64,000 nucleotides of DNA, taken from NCBI RefSeq assembly GCF_043678055.1, contig NZ_JBHEQA010000002.1:186001-250000 (forward strand), given 5' to 3'. This document shows positions 1 through 8,905 of the stretch, one piece after another. How positions within the stretch are numbered: position 1 is the stretch's first letter; every line of letters starts with the position of its first letter. Both the position numbers and the translations under genes were made by a program. This DNA comes from Spongiimicrobium salis. GTDB lineage: Bacteria > Bacteroidota > Bacteroidia > Flavobacteriales > Flavobacteriaceae. The notes under the pieces were generated by a model. The model had not been told where the DNA came from. It made no database searches and worked only from the letters and a program-made list of their open reading frames with translations.

Positions 1-1
1 A

Positions 2-715
2 ATTGGGAGCACGCATCCGGTCTGTTTAAGTAAAAACCCTAAAGATAAAAGACTTCGTGTGTCGGTAATGGTGAATTGGGATACCTATTGTTACGTTATA
101 GATTGCGGTCCCGATTTTAGACAACAGATGTTAACACACGATGTTGCGCAATTGGATGGGATTCTATTTACGCATGAGCATTCGGATCATACTGCGGGGA
201 TAGACGATATAAGACCCTTTTTCTTTAAACAGGGAAATATCCCCATCTATGCCCATGAAAGGGTAATTGGTGCACTGGAAAGAAGGTTTGATTATATTTT
301 TGCAACCACCAATAAATATCCAGGCGCGCCAGGGGTTGAGATTCATAAAATCAATAGTACTCCTTTTGCCATAGGAAACACCATGGCGATACCTATAGAG
401 GCGTATCACGGAAGCCTTCCCGTACTTGGTTTTCGAATCAAAGGTTTTGTATACTTAACAGATGTGAAGACTGTGCCTGAGGAAGAAATGGTAAAACTTC
501 ATGATGTAGATGTATTAGTAGTCAATGCATTGCGGGAAGAAGTGCACCAAACCCATTTTAATTTGGAAGAAGCCCTTGCCTTTGTTGAAAAAGTACAGCC
601 TAAAAAGGCATATTTCACGCACATTAGTCATATGCTGGGATTTCATGACGAAGTGGAAAAAAAGTTGCCAAAAAATGTGCATTTGGCGTACGATAATCTG
701 GTCTTGACCGTTTGA
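2..715 (+). CDS. MBL-fold metallohydrolase (PhnP-like), 5' end cut by window
   Basis: The reading frame is open from base 2, so the gene starts before the window. A GTG at 59 is only an internal codon: the residues before it (GSTHPVCLS, then NPKDKRLRVS) belong to the conserved N-terminal strand region of the family. The metal-binding signature HEHSDHTAG follows, with further ligands at the late TDVK segment and at the C-terminal THISHMLGFH segment. PhnP-type members are cytoplasmic phosphodiesterases acting on cyclic phosphates; the substrate here is unknown. A small membrane-anchored protein lies 28 bp downstream on the same strand. Confidence 0.85.
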   Translation: MGSTHPVCLSKNPKDKRLRVSVMVNWDTYCYVIDCGPDFRQQMLTHDVAQLDGILFTHEHSDHTAGIDDIRPFFFKQGNIPIYAHERVIGALERRFDYIFATTNKYPGAPGVEIHKINSTPFAIGNTMAIPIEAYHGSLPVLGFRIKGFVYLTDVKTVPEEEMVKLHDVDVLVVNALREEVHQTHFNLEEALAFVEKVQPKKAYFTHISHMLGFHDEVEKKLPKNVHLAYDNLVLTV

Positions 716-743
716 TTTAGAAAGAGGTAAAAACGCCTCCTTA

Positions 744-1262
744 TTGTTAAATTTAAATAAAGTTTCATTGAAAAATAGATTGTTTATATACCTTTTCGTT
801 TTCGCCGCATTGATTGCCTTATATCAATTTGTTAGTACGGGAAAAATGGTAAAGGATAAAGATGCTAAGGTAGCAACCTTAACATCTGAAGTAACCCAAC
901 TGCAGGACTCTGTACAGAAATTACAATTGAAAGTATTGGATATGCAATATTTTTCCTTGGAAAACAACGACGATGCCCTGGTGTATTATGAGCATTTGAA
1001 TCTTGAAAATCCTTCCTCCTATATTGCAGATAAGCTATTGGAAACCAATGAGTCAAGAGGAGACAACCCATTGATTCCCTATGAAGGGATGCAAAGCGAT
1101 TTCAAATTAAATAAGATTAAAGTACTAAATCATAAGTGGATCTTGGCCGACTTTTCAGATGGAAAATATTGGGGAGAAGTGGTTATACGCTATGAATTAA
1201 ATGATGATTTGGGCGTAGAATTTCAATTGGTGGATCATTTACTGTATACTAGAAGCAATTAA
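744..1262 (+). CDS. Membrane-anchored coiled-coil protein of unknown function
   Basis: The 172-residue product starts at TTG; no ATG is available before the membrane segment. Residues about 13-31 form one transmembrane helix, followed by a short heptad-like stretch (residues 40-65, TLTSEVTQLQDSVQKLQLKV) that should form a coiled coil. The rest is a soluble domain, probably periplasmic, rich in acidic and aromatic residues. No family is recognised. The gene follows the MBL hydrolase by 28 bp and probably shares its transcript. Its stop overlaps the stop of the convergent esterase gene by 4 bp. Confidence 0.7.
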   Translation: MLNLNKVSLKNRLFIYLFVFAALIALYQFVSTGKMVKDKDAKVATLTSEVTQLQDSVQKLQLKVLDMQYFSLENNDDALVYYEHLNLENPSSYIADKLLETNESRGDNPLIPYEGMQSDFKLNKIKVLNHKWILADFSDGKYWGEVVIRYELNDDLGVEFQLVDHLLYTRSN

Positions 1263-1921
1263 ATTTTTTGCTCCAACCACGTTTTAAAGGCGTAGAAGTT
1301 TTGGGGAGAAACACCGTGGCCTATAGGAAACTCCTGATAGTCATGTGAAATACCTAAACTTTTGAGCAGGCCGGGAGCTCTTTGCGCCCATTGCAATGGG
1401 ATAACATCATCCATAGTACCGTGGGATGTATATACGGCAAGTTTGCGATGATCTTTTTCCTTGTAACCTTCCGTAAGAATGCCTTCGAGAACATAACCGC
1501 TTAAGGCAATTACATTTTTAATTTTTTCTGGAAAAGATAAGGCTAGGGCATAACTCAAAATAGCGCCTTGGCTAAACCCTAGGATACTTACATTTTCCTC
1601 GTCCAAGCCATAGGTATTACAGGCTTCGACAATGAAATTCCCAATGGCATCCCTAGATTCGGCAGCTTGCTTTTCATCGCTCCATTTGCCATCGGTGGAA
1701 TCAAAATTAATGGAATACCATGCATAGGCATTGGGAACCATAATATTATGGGGAGCCCTTACAGCAATAATGCATAATTGTTCGGGCAATTCCGCAGCAA
1801 AAGAAAACAAATCCTCTTCGTTACTTCCATAGCCATGAAACAGAAACAAGACAGGAGGTTTGTCGTCTTGAAATTTTGATGGCCTTATAATATGATATAG
1901 CGAGAGGTCTTTTGTTTGCAT
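1259..1921 (-). CDS. Alpha/beta hydrolase, phospholipase/carboxylesterase type
   Basis: A 220-residue cytoplasmic esterase of the small phospholipase/carboxylesterase group. The N-terminal oxyanion segment reads LFHGYGSNEEDL, the nucleophile elbow is GFSQGA, the catalytic Asp is likely in the GTMDDVIP segment, and the His is in PIGHGVSP near the C-terminus. The triad is therefore complete. Family members hydrolyse short-chain or lysophospholipid esters; the substrate here is not predictable. It is the last gene of the minus-strand run that begins near 12.7 kb. Confidence 0.85.
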   Translation of the reverse strand: MQTKDLSLYHIIRPSKFQDDKPPVLFLFHGYGSNEEDLFSFAAELPEQLCIIAVRAPHNIMVPNAYAWYSINFDSTDGKWSDEKQAAESRDAIGNFIVEACNTYGLDEENVSILGFSQGAILSYALALSFPEKIKNVIALSGYVLEGILTEGYKEKDHRKLAVYTSHGTMDDVIPLQWAQRAPGLLKSLGISHDYQEFPIGHGVSPQNFYAFKTWLEQKI

Positions 1922-1938
1922 AAATTACAGTATAAAAA

Positions 1939-2262
1939 TTAGCTTACAAATGTAAACCATTTTTGAAAGTACGGACCCAAAACAGGAACGGATTGTTTTT
2001 TCCCATTAATGGCCCCTAAAAACCCATAAAACCATAAGGTGATATAGAAAACATACAAGCCTATCCAAGCGTATTCATTGAACCATTTGCTTAAGAAAAG
2101 TGCAAAACCTAAAAAAATAAGGTGTAAACCAAATGCCTGACGAATATGAAAGCGGGCAAAGGGGTTTTTTGGCTCTAAATTCATGGTAAGGGCGATCAAA
2201 GCCCCAACAAGGGTAAGATATGCCACTATAGCCGTAGTTTTCCCTTCCTTAACAGTGTCCAT
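1939..2262 (-). CDS. Small membrane protein, DUF4870/Tic20-like
   Basis: The 107-residue product has about three hydrophobic helices. It begins at the ATG giving MDTVKEGKT; a 12-residue upstream extension is possible but not conserved-looking. The pattern EGKTTAIVAYLTLVGALIALTMN, the phrase FARFHIRQAFGL and a C-terminal GxPxxGPxF motif match the DUF4870/Tic20-like family of small integral membrane proteins of unknown role. The next upstream gene (2347-2658) is a clear paralogue with the same order of motifs, so the pair arose by duplication. A terminator-like hairpin lies between the two. Confidence 0.7.
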   Translation of the reverse strand: MDTVKEGKTTAIVAYLTLVGALIALTMNLEPKNPFARFHIRQAFGLHLIFLGFALFLSKWFNEYAWIGLYVFYITLWFYGFLGAINGKKQSVPVLGPYFQKWFTFVS

Positions 2263-2301
2263 AGTTTTAAATTTGTTGCAAGGTATACAATTTTGCAAAA
2301 A

Positions 2302-2329
2302 AAAAGAGGCCCAAAGAAGGACCTCTTTT
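2302..2329 (-). terminator. Rho-independent terminator after 2347-2658 gene
   Basis: The arms 2302-2309 and 2322-2329 pair over 8 bp, with a further 2 bp after one mismatch and a 6-nt loop. On the minus strand the hairpin is followed by a run of T (A-run at 2297-2305 on the plus strand). It separates the two DUF4870-like paralogues. Confidence 0.65.
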
Positions 2330-2346
2330 CAAAAAATATAATGACG

Positions 2347-2658
2347 TTATCCAATGGTGCCAATAACGGGTAGGGGCTCATCTTTTAAGTTTATGGCATT
2401 GACGACGCCAAGAATCATAAAAACAAGAATCCCTAAAGAAATAATACTGGAAATGAACCATAAGCCAGAGGGTAGAAACCAATTAAGTACATAGTTTGCA
2501 GCCCCTAAAATGGCAATGCGGACAGATTGTCCAATATGAAATTGTGCGAAGGCATTATTCTTAGAATTGTTCATAATAAATGCAATGAGTAATCCAATGA
2601 CCGTGATGTAACTGATAATAGCCATTGTTTTACCTTCTTCTTTTACTTGTTGATCCAT
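2347..2658 (-). CDS. Small membrane protein, DUF4870/Tic20-like (paralogue)
   Basis: A 103-residue protein with three predicted membrane helices. It opens with MDQQVKEEGKTMAIISY and contains FAQFHIGQSVR and a C-terminal EPLPVIGTIG, aligning along its whole length with the neighbour at 1939-2262. Family members are small inner-membrane proteins with no established biochemical role. The start is the only ATG before the conserved EGKT motif. It lies downstream of the dihydroorotase homologue on the same strand and ends at a terminator-like hairpin. Confidence 0.75.
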   Translation of the reverse strand: MDQQVKEEGKTMAIISYITVIGLLIAFIMNNSKNNAFAQFHIGQSVRIAILGAANYVLNWFLPSGLWFISSIISLGILVFMILGVVNAINLKDEPLPVIGTIG

Positions 2659-2699
2659 AATTATTGTTGTTTAGGTGAGTTACTATAACTTAAAAATGT

Positions 2700-3953
2700 T
2701 CAGATCAGTATTTGGTCATTACAAATAACGCCGTAGACCATCCCTTTCATTTTTTTGCCGTGGTACATGGTATTCAAGGAAGTAGAGGAACTGTTTTCAC
2801 GACTTAACATAAACTCTTCCTCTGCGTTGAAAAGTGTGAAACATGCCCTTTCCCCTTCTTTGATTTTTGGAACCTTCAATTGGTAACGCTCTCGTCCTTG
2901 GGTGAGGAGTTCCACGGCTTTGACCATACCAAATATTTGATTTAGAACGCCGAAGGTACTTTCCAAACCTATAGCGCCATAAGCGGCATTATCAAATTCC
3001 ACACGCTTTTGTTCTATATCAATGGGCGTGTGATCGGAAGTGACGAAATCTATAGTGCCATTCTCAACCCCTTTAATTAAAGCGCTAATATCCTTACGTG
3101 ACCGTAAAGGAGGCATTACCTTATAATTAGTATCAAATTCGCTTAGGACATCATCTGTAAACCACAGATTGTGCACGGGCACGCTACAACTAACATCCAA
3201 TCCTTTCTTTTTGGCCGTGGCAATTAGTTTTACCGAATTGGCCGTTGAAATCGTGGGGATGTGTAATTTTCCTCCGGTATATTCAAGAATAAACAAATCT
3301 CTGGCAATTTGCAATTCTTCGGCCAATGGGGGAATACCTTTTAATCCCAATTTTGTGGAAGCAATTCCCTCATGTACCATTCCTTTTCCCGAAATTTTGG
3401 TGTCAATGGGGAACGAATGCACCAAGCCATCAAAGCTTTGGGAATACTGTAAAGCAATTTTCAGGAGGTTGGAGTTGTCTATGGACTTTTTATGATCATA
3501 AAACCCTACAGCACCGGCATTTTGCATATCATAAAGTTCTGCAAGATCTTTTCCTTCAGCTTTTAGGGTTAAAGTTCCCAAGGGATGTAACCTACTTACA
3601 CTGTTCTTTGCCGCATTTTTAAGGAAGACCACGGTAGCACTATTATCGGGTACCGGGAAGGTATTGGGATTTAAAACAATATCCGTAAAACCACTTTGGG
3701 CCGCTACTTTGAGACCATTGGCAATAGTTTCTCTTTCTTCGTAGCCAGGCTCTCCAAAACTTACACTACTGTCAAACCAACCCACGGAAACACAAAGCCC
3801 CTTGATATCGATGATTCTCGTTTTTGCGGGAGCTTCAATTTTAGCGGCTATTTTGTGAACAATTCCATTTTTAATTAAAATGTCTCGCTTTTTTAGATGA
3901 AGGCTCTTAAGGGAACTATCTATGATTTTTGCAGACTTTACAAGTATGTTCAT
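2700..3953 (-). CDS. Dihydroorotase homologue lacking canonical metal ligands
   Basis: A 417-residue amidohydrolase-fold protein matching class I dihydroorotase end to end. Recognisable blocks are NPNTFPV, the EGIAS-LGLKGIPPLAEE segment, the DTNYKVMPPLRS segment and TSDHTPID. However, the DxHxHxREPG motif reads DSSVSFGEPG (residues 61-70): both metal-binding His are Ser and the substrate-binding Arg is Gly. The later HxED block reads HSFP, and a ligand position in the HIxH region is Thr. The fold is kept but zinc catalysis is doubtful. Such inactive PyrC-like proteins are known in other bacteria as structural partners of aspartate carbamoyltransferase; that role here is inference. Confidence 0.8.
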   Translation of the reverse strand: MNILVKSAKIIDSSLKSLHLKKRDILIKNGIVHKIAAKIEAPAKTRIIDIKGLCVSVGWFDSSVSFGEPGYEERETIANGLKVAAQSGFTDIVLNPNTFPVPDNSATVVFLKNAAKNSVSRLHPLGTLTLKAEGKDLAELYDMQNAGAVGFYDHKKSIDNSNLLKIALQYSQSFDGLVHSFPIDTKISGKGMVHEGIASTKLGLKGIPPLAEELQIARDLFILEYTGGKLHIPTISTANSVKLIATAKKKGLDVSCSVPVHNLWFTDDVLSEFDTNYKVMPPLRSRKDISALIKGVENGTIDFVTSDHTPIDIEQKRVEFDNAAYGAIGLESTFGVLNQIFGMVKAVELLTQGRERYQLKVPKIKEGERACFTLFNAEEEFMLSRENSSSTSLNTMYHGKKMKGMVYGVICNDQILI

Positions 3954-4007
3954 GATCTTAGGTTATGGCTTTTCCTCTATATAATTCGTATCAATCTTAG
4001 CAAGGTG

Positions 4008-5927
4008 CTATTTCAACACTTTCTGAATCAAAACTTCAATAAGCGCGAAAACTATGGCAAAAATAATAAACCATTTCCAGAGCTCGTTTATTTTATTGTC
4101 TTGCCTCATTTTTTCAAAAAGTGCTGTAATGGTTCCTTGTTGTATGCTATTGGGATTATCCTCCAATGGTAGGTACCTAAGATCGCTTTCTGCTCTTGGG
4201 TGATTGAAACTTATATTTTTCACACGTTCTTCCCCATTTGCTATGCTATAAATACCATCGTTTTCCAAGTTTTCATCGAAAGTCAAACGTACTTTGTTTG
4301 AGAAAGATTGCTGCTGGGGAATCAATTCATAACCTGAGGTAACCAGTTTTAGGATGTTATCTTTCTCCAAGGAAATAGGCACGTCTATAACCGTTGAAGT
4401 TCCCAAATTCTCATAGGGTCTGGATAATTTAAGACTATTGATACCAATGGTATAGAATGTTGGAACAATGAGCGGGGAATTCTTGAAATTGGAATTTTCT
4501 GCCCTAATGGGAGCGGTAAACAGATAAACACCATTGGACCCTAGTAAAAAGGGAGCGCTATCTTCAAAGGATAAAACAGATGCAGCCCTTGTTTGGGCCT
4601 TAAAATATTGACTCACCGTAGGGTATTGAAAATTCTCCACTTTTTTTTCAAAGACATTCTTAAAGAGGGGATGGGAAAAAGCAATGGAAGCAATATTACG
4701 TTTGCTATCAATACGTTGTGTAAACGTGGTTTGAAAGGTGGACAGAAGTTGGTTGTAATTGGCTAAATCACTATCACTGGCAGGTACAATGATCACACTT
4801 CCTCCATTGGCTATAAACGAACGCAACGCATTCTGCAGTGCATTTGGGATTTGAGTAAGTTCATTTAACACAATCAAATTTTGACTATCCAGAAGACTGT
4901 AATTTAGGCTTTGCAATGGAGTGGTGGTCAATTGAAATTCATCTTCTGTAAAAATACGACCAAGATACTCATCGTCTCCACCCCGTACAGCCAATACATT
5001 GATTTTTTCTTTTTCATTGATGTTGAAGAAAAGCTGATTGTCATAGGGTAAACCCGTATCCGTAATCTCTATTTTTCCGTTGATAATTTCATTGATCGGT
5101 AATGAAAACATTACCTCTGCGATTCTATTTTCATTAAAAACGGCCGCTGTTTTGGCGATTAGTTGATCCCCATTATACAGGGAAACAGGAGTAGATTCTA
5201 TGGTGGCATTCGTAGATAACAAAGTGGTTAATTCCATATTTTGAAGTCCAACATACTCCACATAAGCGGTGTCAATGGCGATGTTCTCATTTACATCTGG
5301 AAGCATCTGTGCCCAATGCTCTACCATAGTAGTTGTAGAATCGATGAATTCGGATTGTAAACGTTGTTGAAAATCAGAAATGAGAACAAGATTTTGGATA
5401 GTATTTTCCCTGGAATCAAAAAGAGTCTTGGCTTTTAGCCGAATTTCATCCAAACGCAATTGTTTTGGAGTTGGCGTTAATTTTAAAAGGTCGTTTTGTA
5501 TATCCTTTATGGTCCTATTTCTAAAAACTTGCTCATTGGTAAATAAACTAAAAGTCTCCTCTTTTGGAACTACCTTTATGATATCCTGTATTGCATTTTG
5601 GAATAGGGAACCGTTTCCGGTTTTAGCCTGCATACTGAAAGAATCATCCAAATAAATGACCGTTTCTTTTGCTGATAATGCTGTTTCCTTGGCAAAAAAT
5701 GGTTGGGCAAAGGCAAGAATCAAGGCCGCAAATAATAGAAGCCGCGTCATCAATAAAAGCCATTTTTTTAGGGTATTGCTCTTGCGCGATTCGGCAACAA
5801 CCCTTTCCAGAAGTTTTACATTGGTAAATGCCGTTTTCTTAAACCTTCGAAGTTGAAAAAGATGAATGATAATAGGGATGAGTAGTAGAAATAGTGCCCA
5901 CAGGAGTTCCGGATATTTAAACTGCAT
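4008..5927 (-). CDS. BatA/aerotolerance-type membrane protein
   Basis: The 639-residue product starts at the ATG giving MQFKYPELLW; a TTG two codons earlier was not chosen. Residues 1-80 match the BatA N-terminal module: helix 1, the phrase IPIIIHLFQLRRFKKTAFTN, then helix 2 ending LAFAQPFFA. A large extracytoplasmic part with a von Willebrand A-like opening (VIYLDDSFSMQAKTG) follows, and one C-terminal helix (about 615-633) anchors it. The Asp-x-Ser-x-Ser metal-site pattern is partly present as DDSFS. Bat-type proteins are linked to cell-envelope stress in Bacteroidota. It sits 54 bp upstream of the dihydroorotase homologue, probably in the same operon. Confidence 0.8.
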   Translation of the reverse strand: MQFKYPELLWALFLLLIPIIIHLFQLRRFKKTAFTNVKLLERVVAESRKSNTLKKWLLLMTRLLLFAALILAFAQPFFAKETALSAKETVIYLDDSFSMQAKTGNGSLFQNAIQDIIKVVPKEETFSLFTNEQVFRNRTIKDIQNDLLKLTPTPKQLRLDEIRLKAKTLFDSRENTIQNLVLISDFQQRLQSEFIDSTTTMVEHWAQMLPDVNENIAIDTAYVEYVGLQNMELTTLLSTNATIESTPVSLYNGDQLIAKTAAVFNENRIAEVMFSLPINEIINGKIEITDTGLPYDNQLFFNINEKEKINVLAVRGGDDEYLGRIFTEDEFQLTTTPLQSLNYSLLDSQNLIVLNELTQIPNALQNALRSFIANGGSVIIVPASDSDLANYNQLLSTFQTTFTQRIDSKRNIASIAFSHPLFKNVFEKKVENFQYPTVSQYFKAQTRAASVLSFEDSAPFLLGSNGVYLFTAPIRAENSNFKNSPLIVPTFYTIGINSLKLSRPYENLGTSTVIDVPISLEKDNILKLVTSGYELIPQQQSFSNKVRLTFDENLENDGIYSIANGEERVKNISFNHPRAESDLRYLPLEDNPNSIQQGTITALFEKMRQDNKINELWKWFIIFAIVFALIEVLIQKVLK

Positions 5928-6076
5928 TCCCAAATTTTAATTTGCCAAATATAACAAAACTAATCTCCACTATATATTAACGCAATGGTAAAATAATAGG
6001 TTCTCTTTTAAATTTTGATGGATTTTTTGAACGAAATAAGGTAGTCTTTTGATTTATAGTGAACTATGATGTACAC

Positions 6077-7084
6077 TCAACAAAAGAAAAAATAATCTTC
6101 CGCAGCTTTTAGCTTAAGTGCTGTTAAATAGGTCACAATAGTTTTTTGCTCCACTTCATTGGCAACACTGATAATACATTGCGGTTTTTTTAAAGTAGGT
6201 AAAAAAGTATAGGACTCCATTTTTTTTCCATAGATCTCCTTTCCGATCTTACGTGGATTATCACATACCCAATAAAATGGGATTCCTTCTTTCAGCAATC
6301 GTTGGGCAATGGCCTTTCCCTTATTTCCTGCCCCCCATACACACAAGGGCCTAAGGCTCTGATGATCCAGTTTTAAAAAATAAAAAACCTTGATATCCAA
6401 AAAGTAGTTTTGGGCATAAACCACACTGGTTCTTGAAGTTCTTGAGCTATAATCCCGCCATTGGTGCAACACTTGATCGGAAGGAATACAATTTAATTTC
6501 CCGGCATAAAAGCGAAATGCAAGATCATAGTCTTCTGGGTAACGATCGGACTCAAAAGCCCCAATCTTGTTGAAATCTTCCCGATGAACCATCCAGCAAG
6601 GGGAAGGGATCACACATTCTTTATAAATTTCTTTAAAATTATTTCCTTGGGAAGTCAATGCATTCAACCATTTCTCATAACGGGCATAGCCGGGCTTAAT
6701 TCCACTGTCCGAAAAATATTGTACTTGCCCAATACTTAGGTATCCTTTTCCATAGACTTGTAGATCTTTCGCCATATACTGTATCCTATTGGGGAGCATA
6801 ATATCGTCAGAATCCATCCGACTGATTAAAGCACCTTGTGCATAGGTATAGGCCGTGCGTAAAGCCGCAATGATACCAGTTCCCGTATTAAGGTAAACCT
6901 GAATGCGCTCGTCTTTTTCTGCAAACTCTTTCAATATCAGGGAGCTATGATCTTCGGAATGATCATCTACCGCAATAACTTCCCAATTTTGATACTGCTG
7001 ATTTCGTATGGATCGAATACATTCTGGAATAAAAACAGCTGTATTTTTAAACGGAATTAGAATGCTCACTAGAGGGTTTTCCAT
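6077..7084 (-). CDS. Family 2 glycosyltransferase
   Basis: The start is set at the ATG giving MENPLVSILIPFKN; the frame extends 19 codons upstream only through a TTG, and those residues are not family-like. The 335-residue protein has the GT-A nucleotide-sugar pattern: VSILIPFKN at the start, VIAVDDHSEDHS near residue 55, and the metal-binding MDSDDIMLPNR segment. The C-terminal part contains CVWGAGNKGKAIAQRLL, a Rossmann-like glycine motif, so the protein may carry a second nucleotide-binding domain after the transferase domain. Acceptor and sugar are unknown, and no polysaccharide cluster surrounds it. Confidence 0.85.
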   Translation of the reverse strand: MENPLVSILIPFKNTAVFIPECIRSIRNQQYQNWEVIAVDDHSEDHSSLILKEFAEKDERIQVYLNTGTGIIAALRTAYTYAQGALISRMDSDDIMLPNRIQYMAKDLQVYGKGYLSIGQVQYFSDSGIKPGYARYEKWLNALTSQGNNFKEIYKECVIPSPCWMVHREDFNKIGAFESDRYPEDYDLAFRFYAGKLNCIPSDQVLHQWRDYSSRTSRTSVVYAQNYFLDIKVFYFLKLDHQSLRPLCVWGAGNKGKAIAQRLLKEGIPFYWVCDNPRKIGKEIYGKKMESYTFLPTLKKPQCIISVANEVEQKTIVTYLTALKLKAAEDYFFFC

Positions 7085-7263
7085 GCTTGGCAAGTTAAGA
7101 AAATGAATTTTCCTTCCTTCTAAAGAAACAGCAAAGGTCAAAAAAAAGCTGAAATGTATCCTTCTAAAAGAACGTTCTGCCTCAGAAAGGAGTGGAGGTA
7201 TATAGGGAAAGAACCTAAATTCTTTTATAAAACGCTGAGGGAATAGATGTCTAGCGATGAAAC

Positions 7264-8211
7264 TTATTCCTTCGCGAATACACTTTTTAAATTGACTTTA
7301 TAAATTCTACTGTATCCATTTTCATAACTGAGAACATCTTTTGAAAAGACTTCTATAGATCGCTTTTTATTAGGCGTTATGGAACTTCTTCTACTGGTAA
7401 AGTATAACGTTTTGGAAGCGACATGTACAAATGGACAATAATCCATATATTTAGAATTAACGGTTGTCATATTCTTGGCCAATTCCCAATTTCCTTCTTT
7501 ATTTTTATAACTTATATATAGATCTCCACTACCCAAGCCATCTTTTCTATTGTAACCACTAAAAATTAAGTAAGATTCATCTGGTGCAATAAAGGCATTG
7601 AATTCAAAACCTTCGGTATTGATAGCAGAAGGCAAAGAAACAGGGGCATTATAGGCCACTCCATCCCGTTTGCTGAAAAAAATATCATCCTTTCCTTTTG
7701 CCTTTGGGCTATCGGAAGTAAAATAAAGATTACCATTATTGGAAACGGATGGATAAAACTCATTATGAGAAGTATTAACGGGAGCCGGTAAACATTTAGG
7801 TTTGGACCAAGTAGCCGTTAAACTTTCCCGTTCCACATACCAGAGATCATAATCTTTAGGGCTAAGGTGCTCCTCGTTCATGGGTCGGTTGGAAGCAAAA
7901 TAAAGTTGTAGTCCACTTGGTGATAGAAAGGGTTCTAGGTCATTGTATTTTCCTGAAAAGGCCGCAATTTGAGGTTTGGACCACTTTTTATCCACTTTTT
8001 GGGTAAAAGCTATAACAGATACTTCTTCCAAGGGGCTCTGTAAGGTAAAATAAGCCTCATTCTCCGAGGAGGATATGGTAAAATCCCTAGCTTTTGGATA
8101 AGAAGATAATAGCTCCAGTGCAGGCATTACTTTGGGCTTTGATTGCTGTCCTTGTGCAATGAACACGCCTAAAAGAAGGGAGAGGAATGAAAAAAGTTTT
8201 GTGTACATCAA
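7264..8211 (-). CDS. Exported PD40-repeat (TolB-like) beta-propeller protein
   Basis: A 315-residue protein with a cleavable signal peptide (MMYTKLFSFLSLLLGVFIAQG). Repeated blades carry the PD40 signature, such as EPFLSPSGLQLYFASNRP, FYPSVSNNGNLYFTSDSP and FIAPDESYLIFSGYNR, spaced about 50-60 residues apart. PD40 propellers in Bacteroidota are usually periplasmic or outer-membrane associated and bind proteins or glycans. Its start overlaps the stop of the GDSL hydrolase by 4 bp, so the two are translationally coupled. Confidence 0.8.
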   Translation of the reverse strand: MMYTKLFSFLSLLLGVFIAQGQQSKPKVMPALELLSSYPKARDFTISSSENEAYFTLQSPLEEVSVIAFTQKVDKKWSKPQIAAFSGKYNDLEPFLSPSGLQLYFASNRPMNEEHLSPKDYDLWYVERESLTATWSKPKCLPAPVNTSHNEFYPSVSNNGNLYFTSDSPKAKGKDDIFFSKRDGVAYNAPVSLPSAINTEGFEFNAFIAPDESYLIFSGYNRKDGLGSGDLYISYKNKEGNWELAKNMTTVNSKYMDYCPFVHVASKTLYFTSRRSSITPNKKRSIEVFSKDVLSYENGYSRIYKVNLKSVFAKE

Positions 8212-8894
8212 CGTAAAGCTTTTTGAATTGCGGCTTCAACCAAAGGTTCCATTACTTGGTAACCTGCCGATGTAGGATGTACCTCATCATGAGCATACTT
8301 TTTAGGTAAGCCATTGCGTTCATCGGCCATAGCAGAAAAATAATCCAAATAAATATGACCTTTTTCCAGGGCATAGGCCTTGATCATTGCGTTGAGTTTT
8401 GGGATTTTAATATTAGGTTCCAATCCAGGTCTCCATGGGTAATCATAGGCGGGCAATACCGAAGAAAGTATCACCTTGATTTCATTGGATGTGGCCAATT
8501 CCGCCATGGACTTTATATTATCCATAATCATTTCCAAGGTAGAAGGCCCTGTATTTCCGGCGATATCGTTGGTACCGGCAAGTATGACCACAACCTTAGG
8601 TTTTAAATCAATGACATCCTGTCTAAATCGCAAAACCATTTGGGGAGTAGTCTGACCACTGATTCCTCGATTGACATAAGGTTTCCCTTTAAAAAACGCC
8701 GGACGGGAATTGAGCCATCCTATGGTAATGGAGTTACCCATAAATACCACCCTATTTTCATTTTTGGCGGGAGCTGCCAATTTGGAATTTGCTTTTGCGA
8801 AATGGTCTAGATTTGCCCAGTCTTGGGCTTGAAAAGTCTCTGGCATAAGAAATACAATGCTAAGGAATAAGATACGGTACGTAATGGTTTTCAT
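8208..8894 (-). CDS. Exported SGNH/GDSL-family hydrolase
   Basis: A 228-residue protein with an N-terminal signal peptide ending near TFQAQ. SGNH blocks are present in order: the nucleophile motif FMGNSIT (Ser55; GNS in place of GDS), the Gly of RGISGQTT, the Asn of LAGTNDIAG and the terminal DEVHPTSAGY with Asp and His. The triad is complete. Family members are esterases or carbohydrate deacetylases; a periplasmic deacetylase or lipase role is plausible. It is coupled to the downstream PD40 protein and lies 11 bp below the nitrilase gene. Confidence 0.85.
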   Translation of the reverse strand: MKTITYRILFLSIVFLMPETFQAQDWANLDHFAKANSKLAAPAKNENRVVFMGNSITIGWLNSRPAFFKGKPYVNRGISGQTTPQMVLRFRQDVIDLKPKVVVILAGTNDIAGNTGPSTLEMIMDNIKSMAELATSNEIKVILSSVLPAYDYPWRPGLEPNIKIPKLNAMIKAYALEKGHIYLDYFSAMADERNGLPKKYAHDEVHPTSAGYQVMEPLVEAAIQKALR

Positions 8895-8905
8895 AGAGAA
8901 TTCAA

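Noticed and set aside
59..715. GTG at 59 as the start of the MBL hydrolase
   Set aside because: The frame stays open to base 2 and the upstream residues fit the family N-terminus, so the gene is cut by the window edge.
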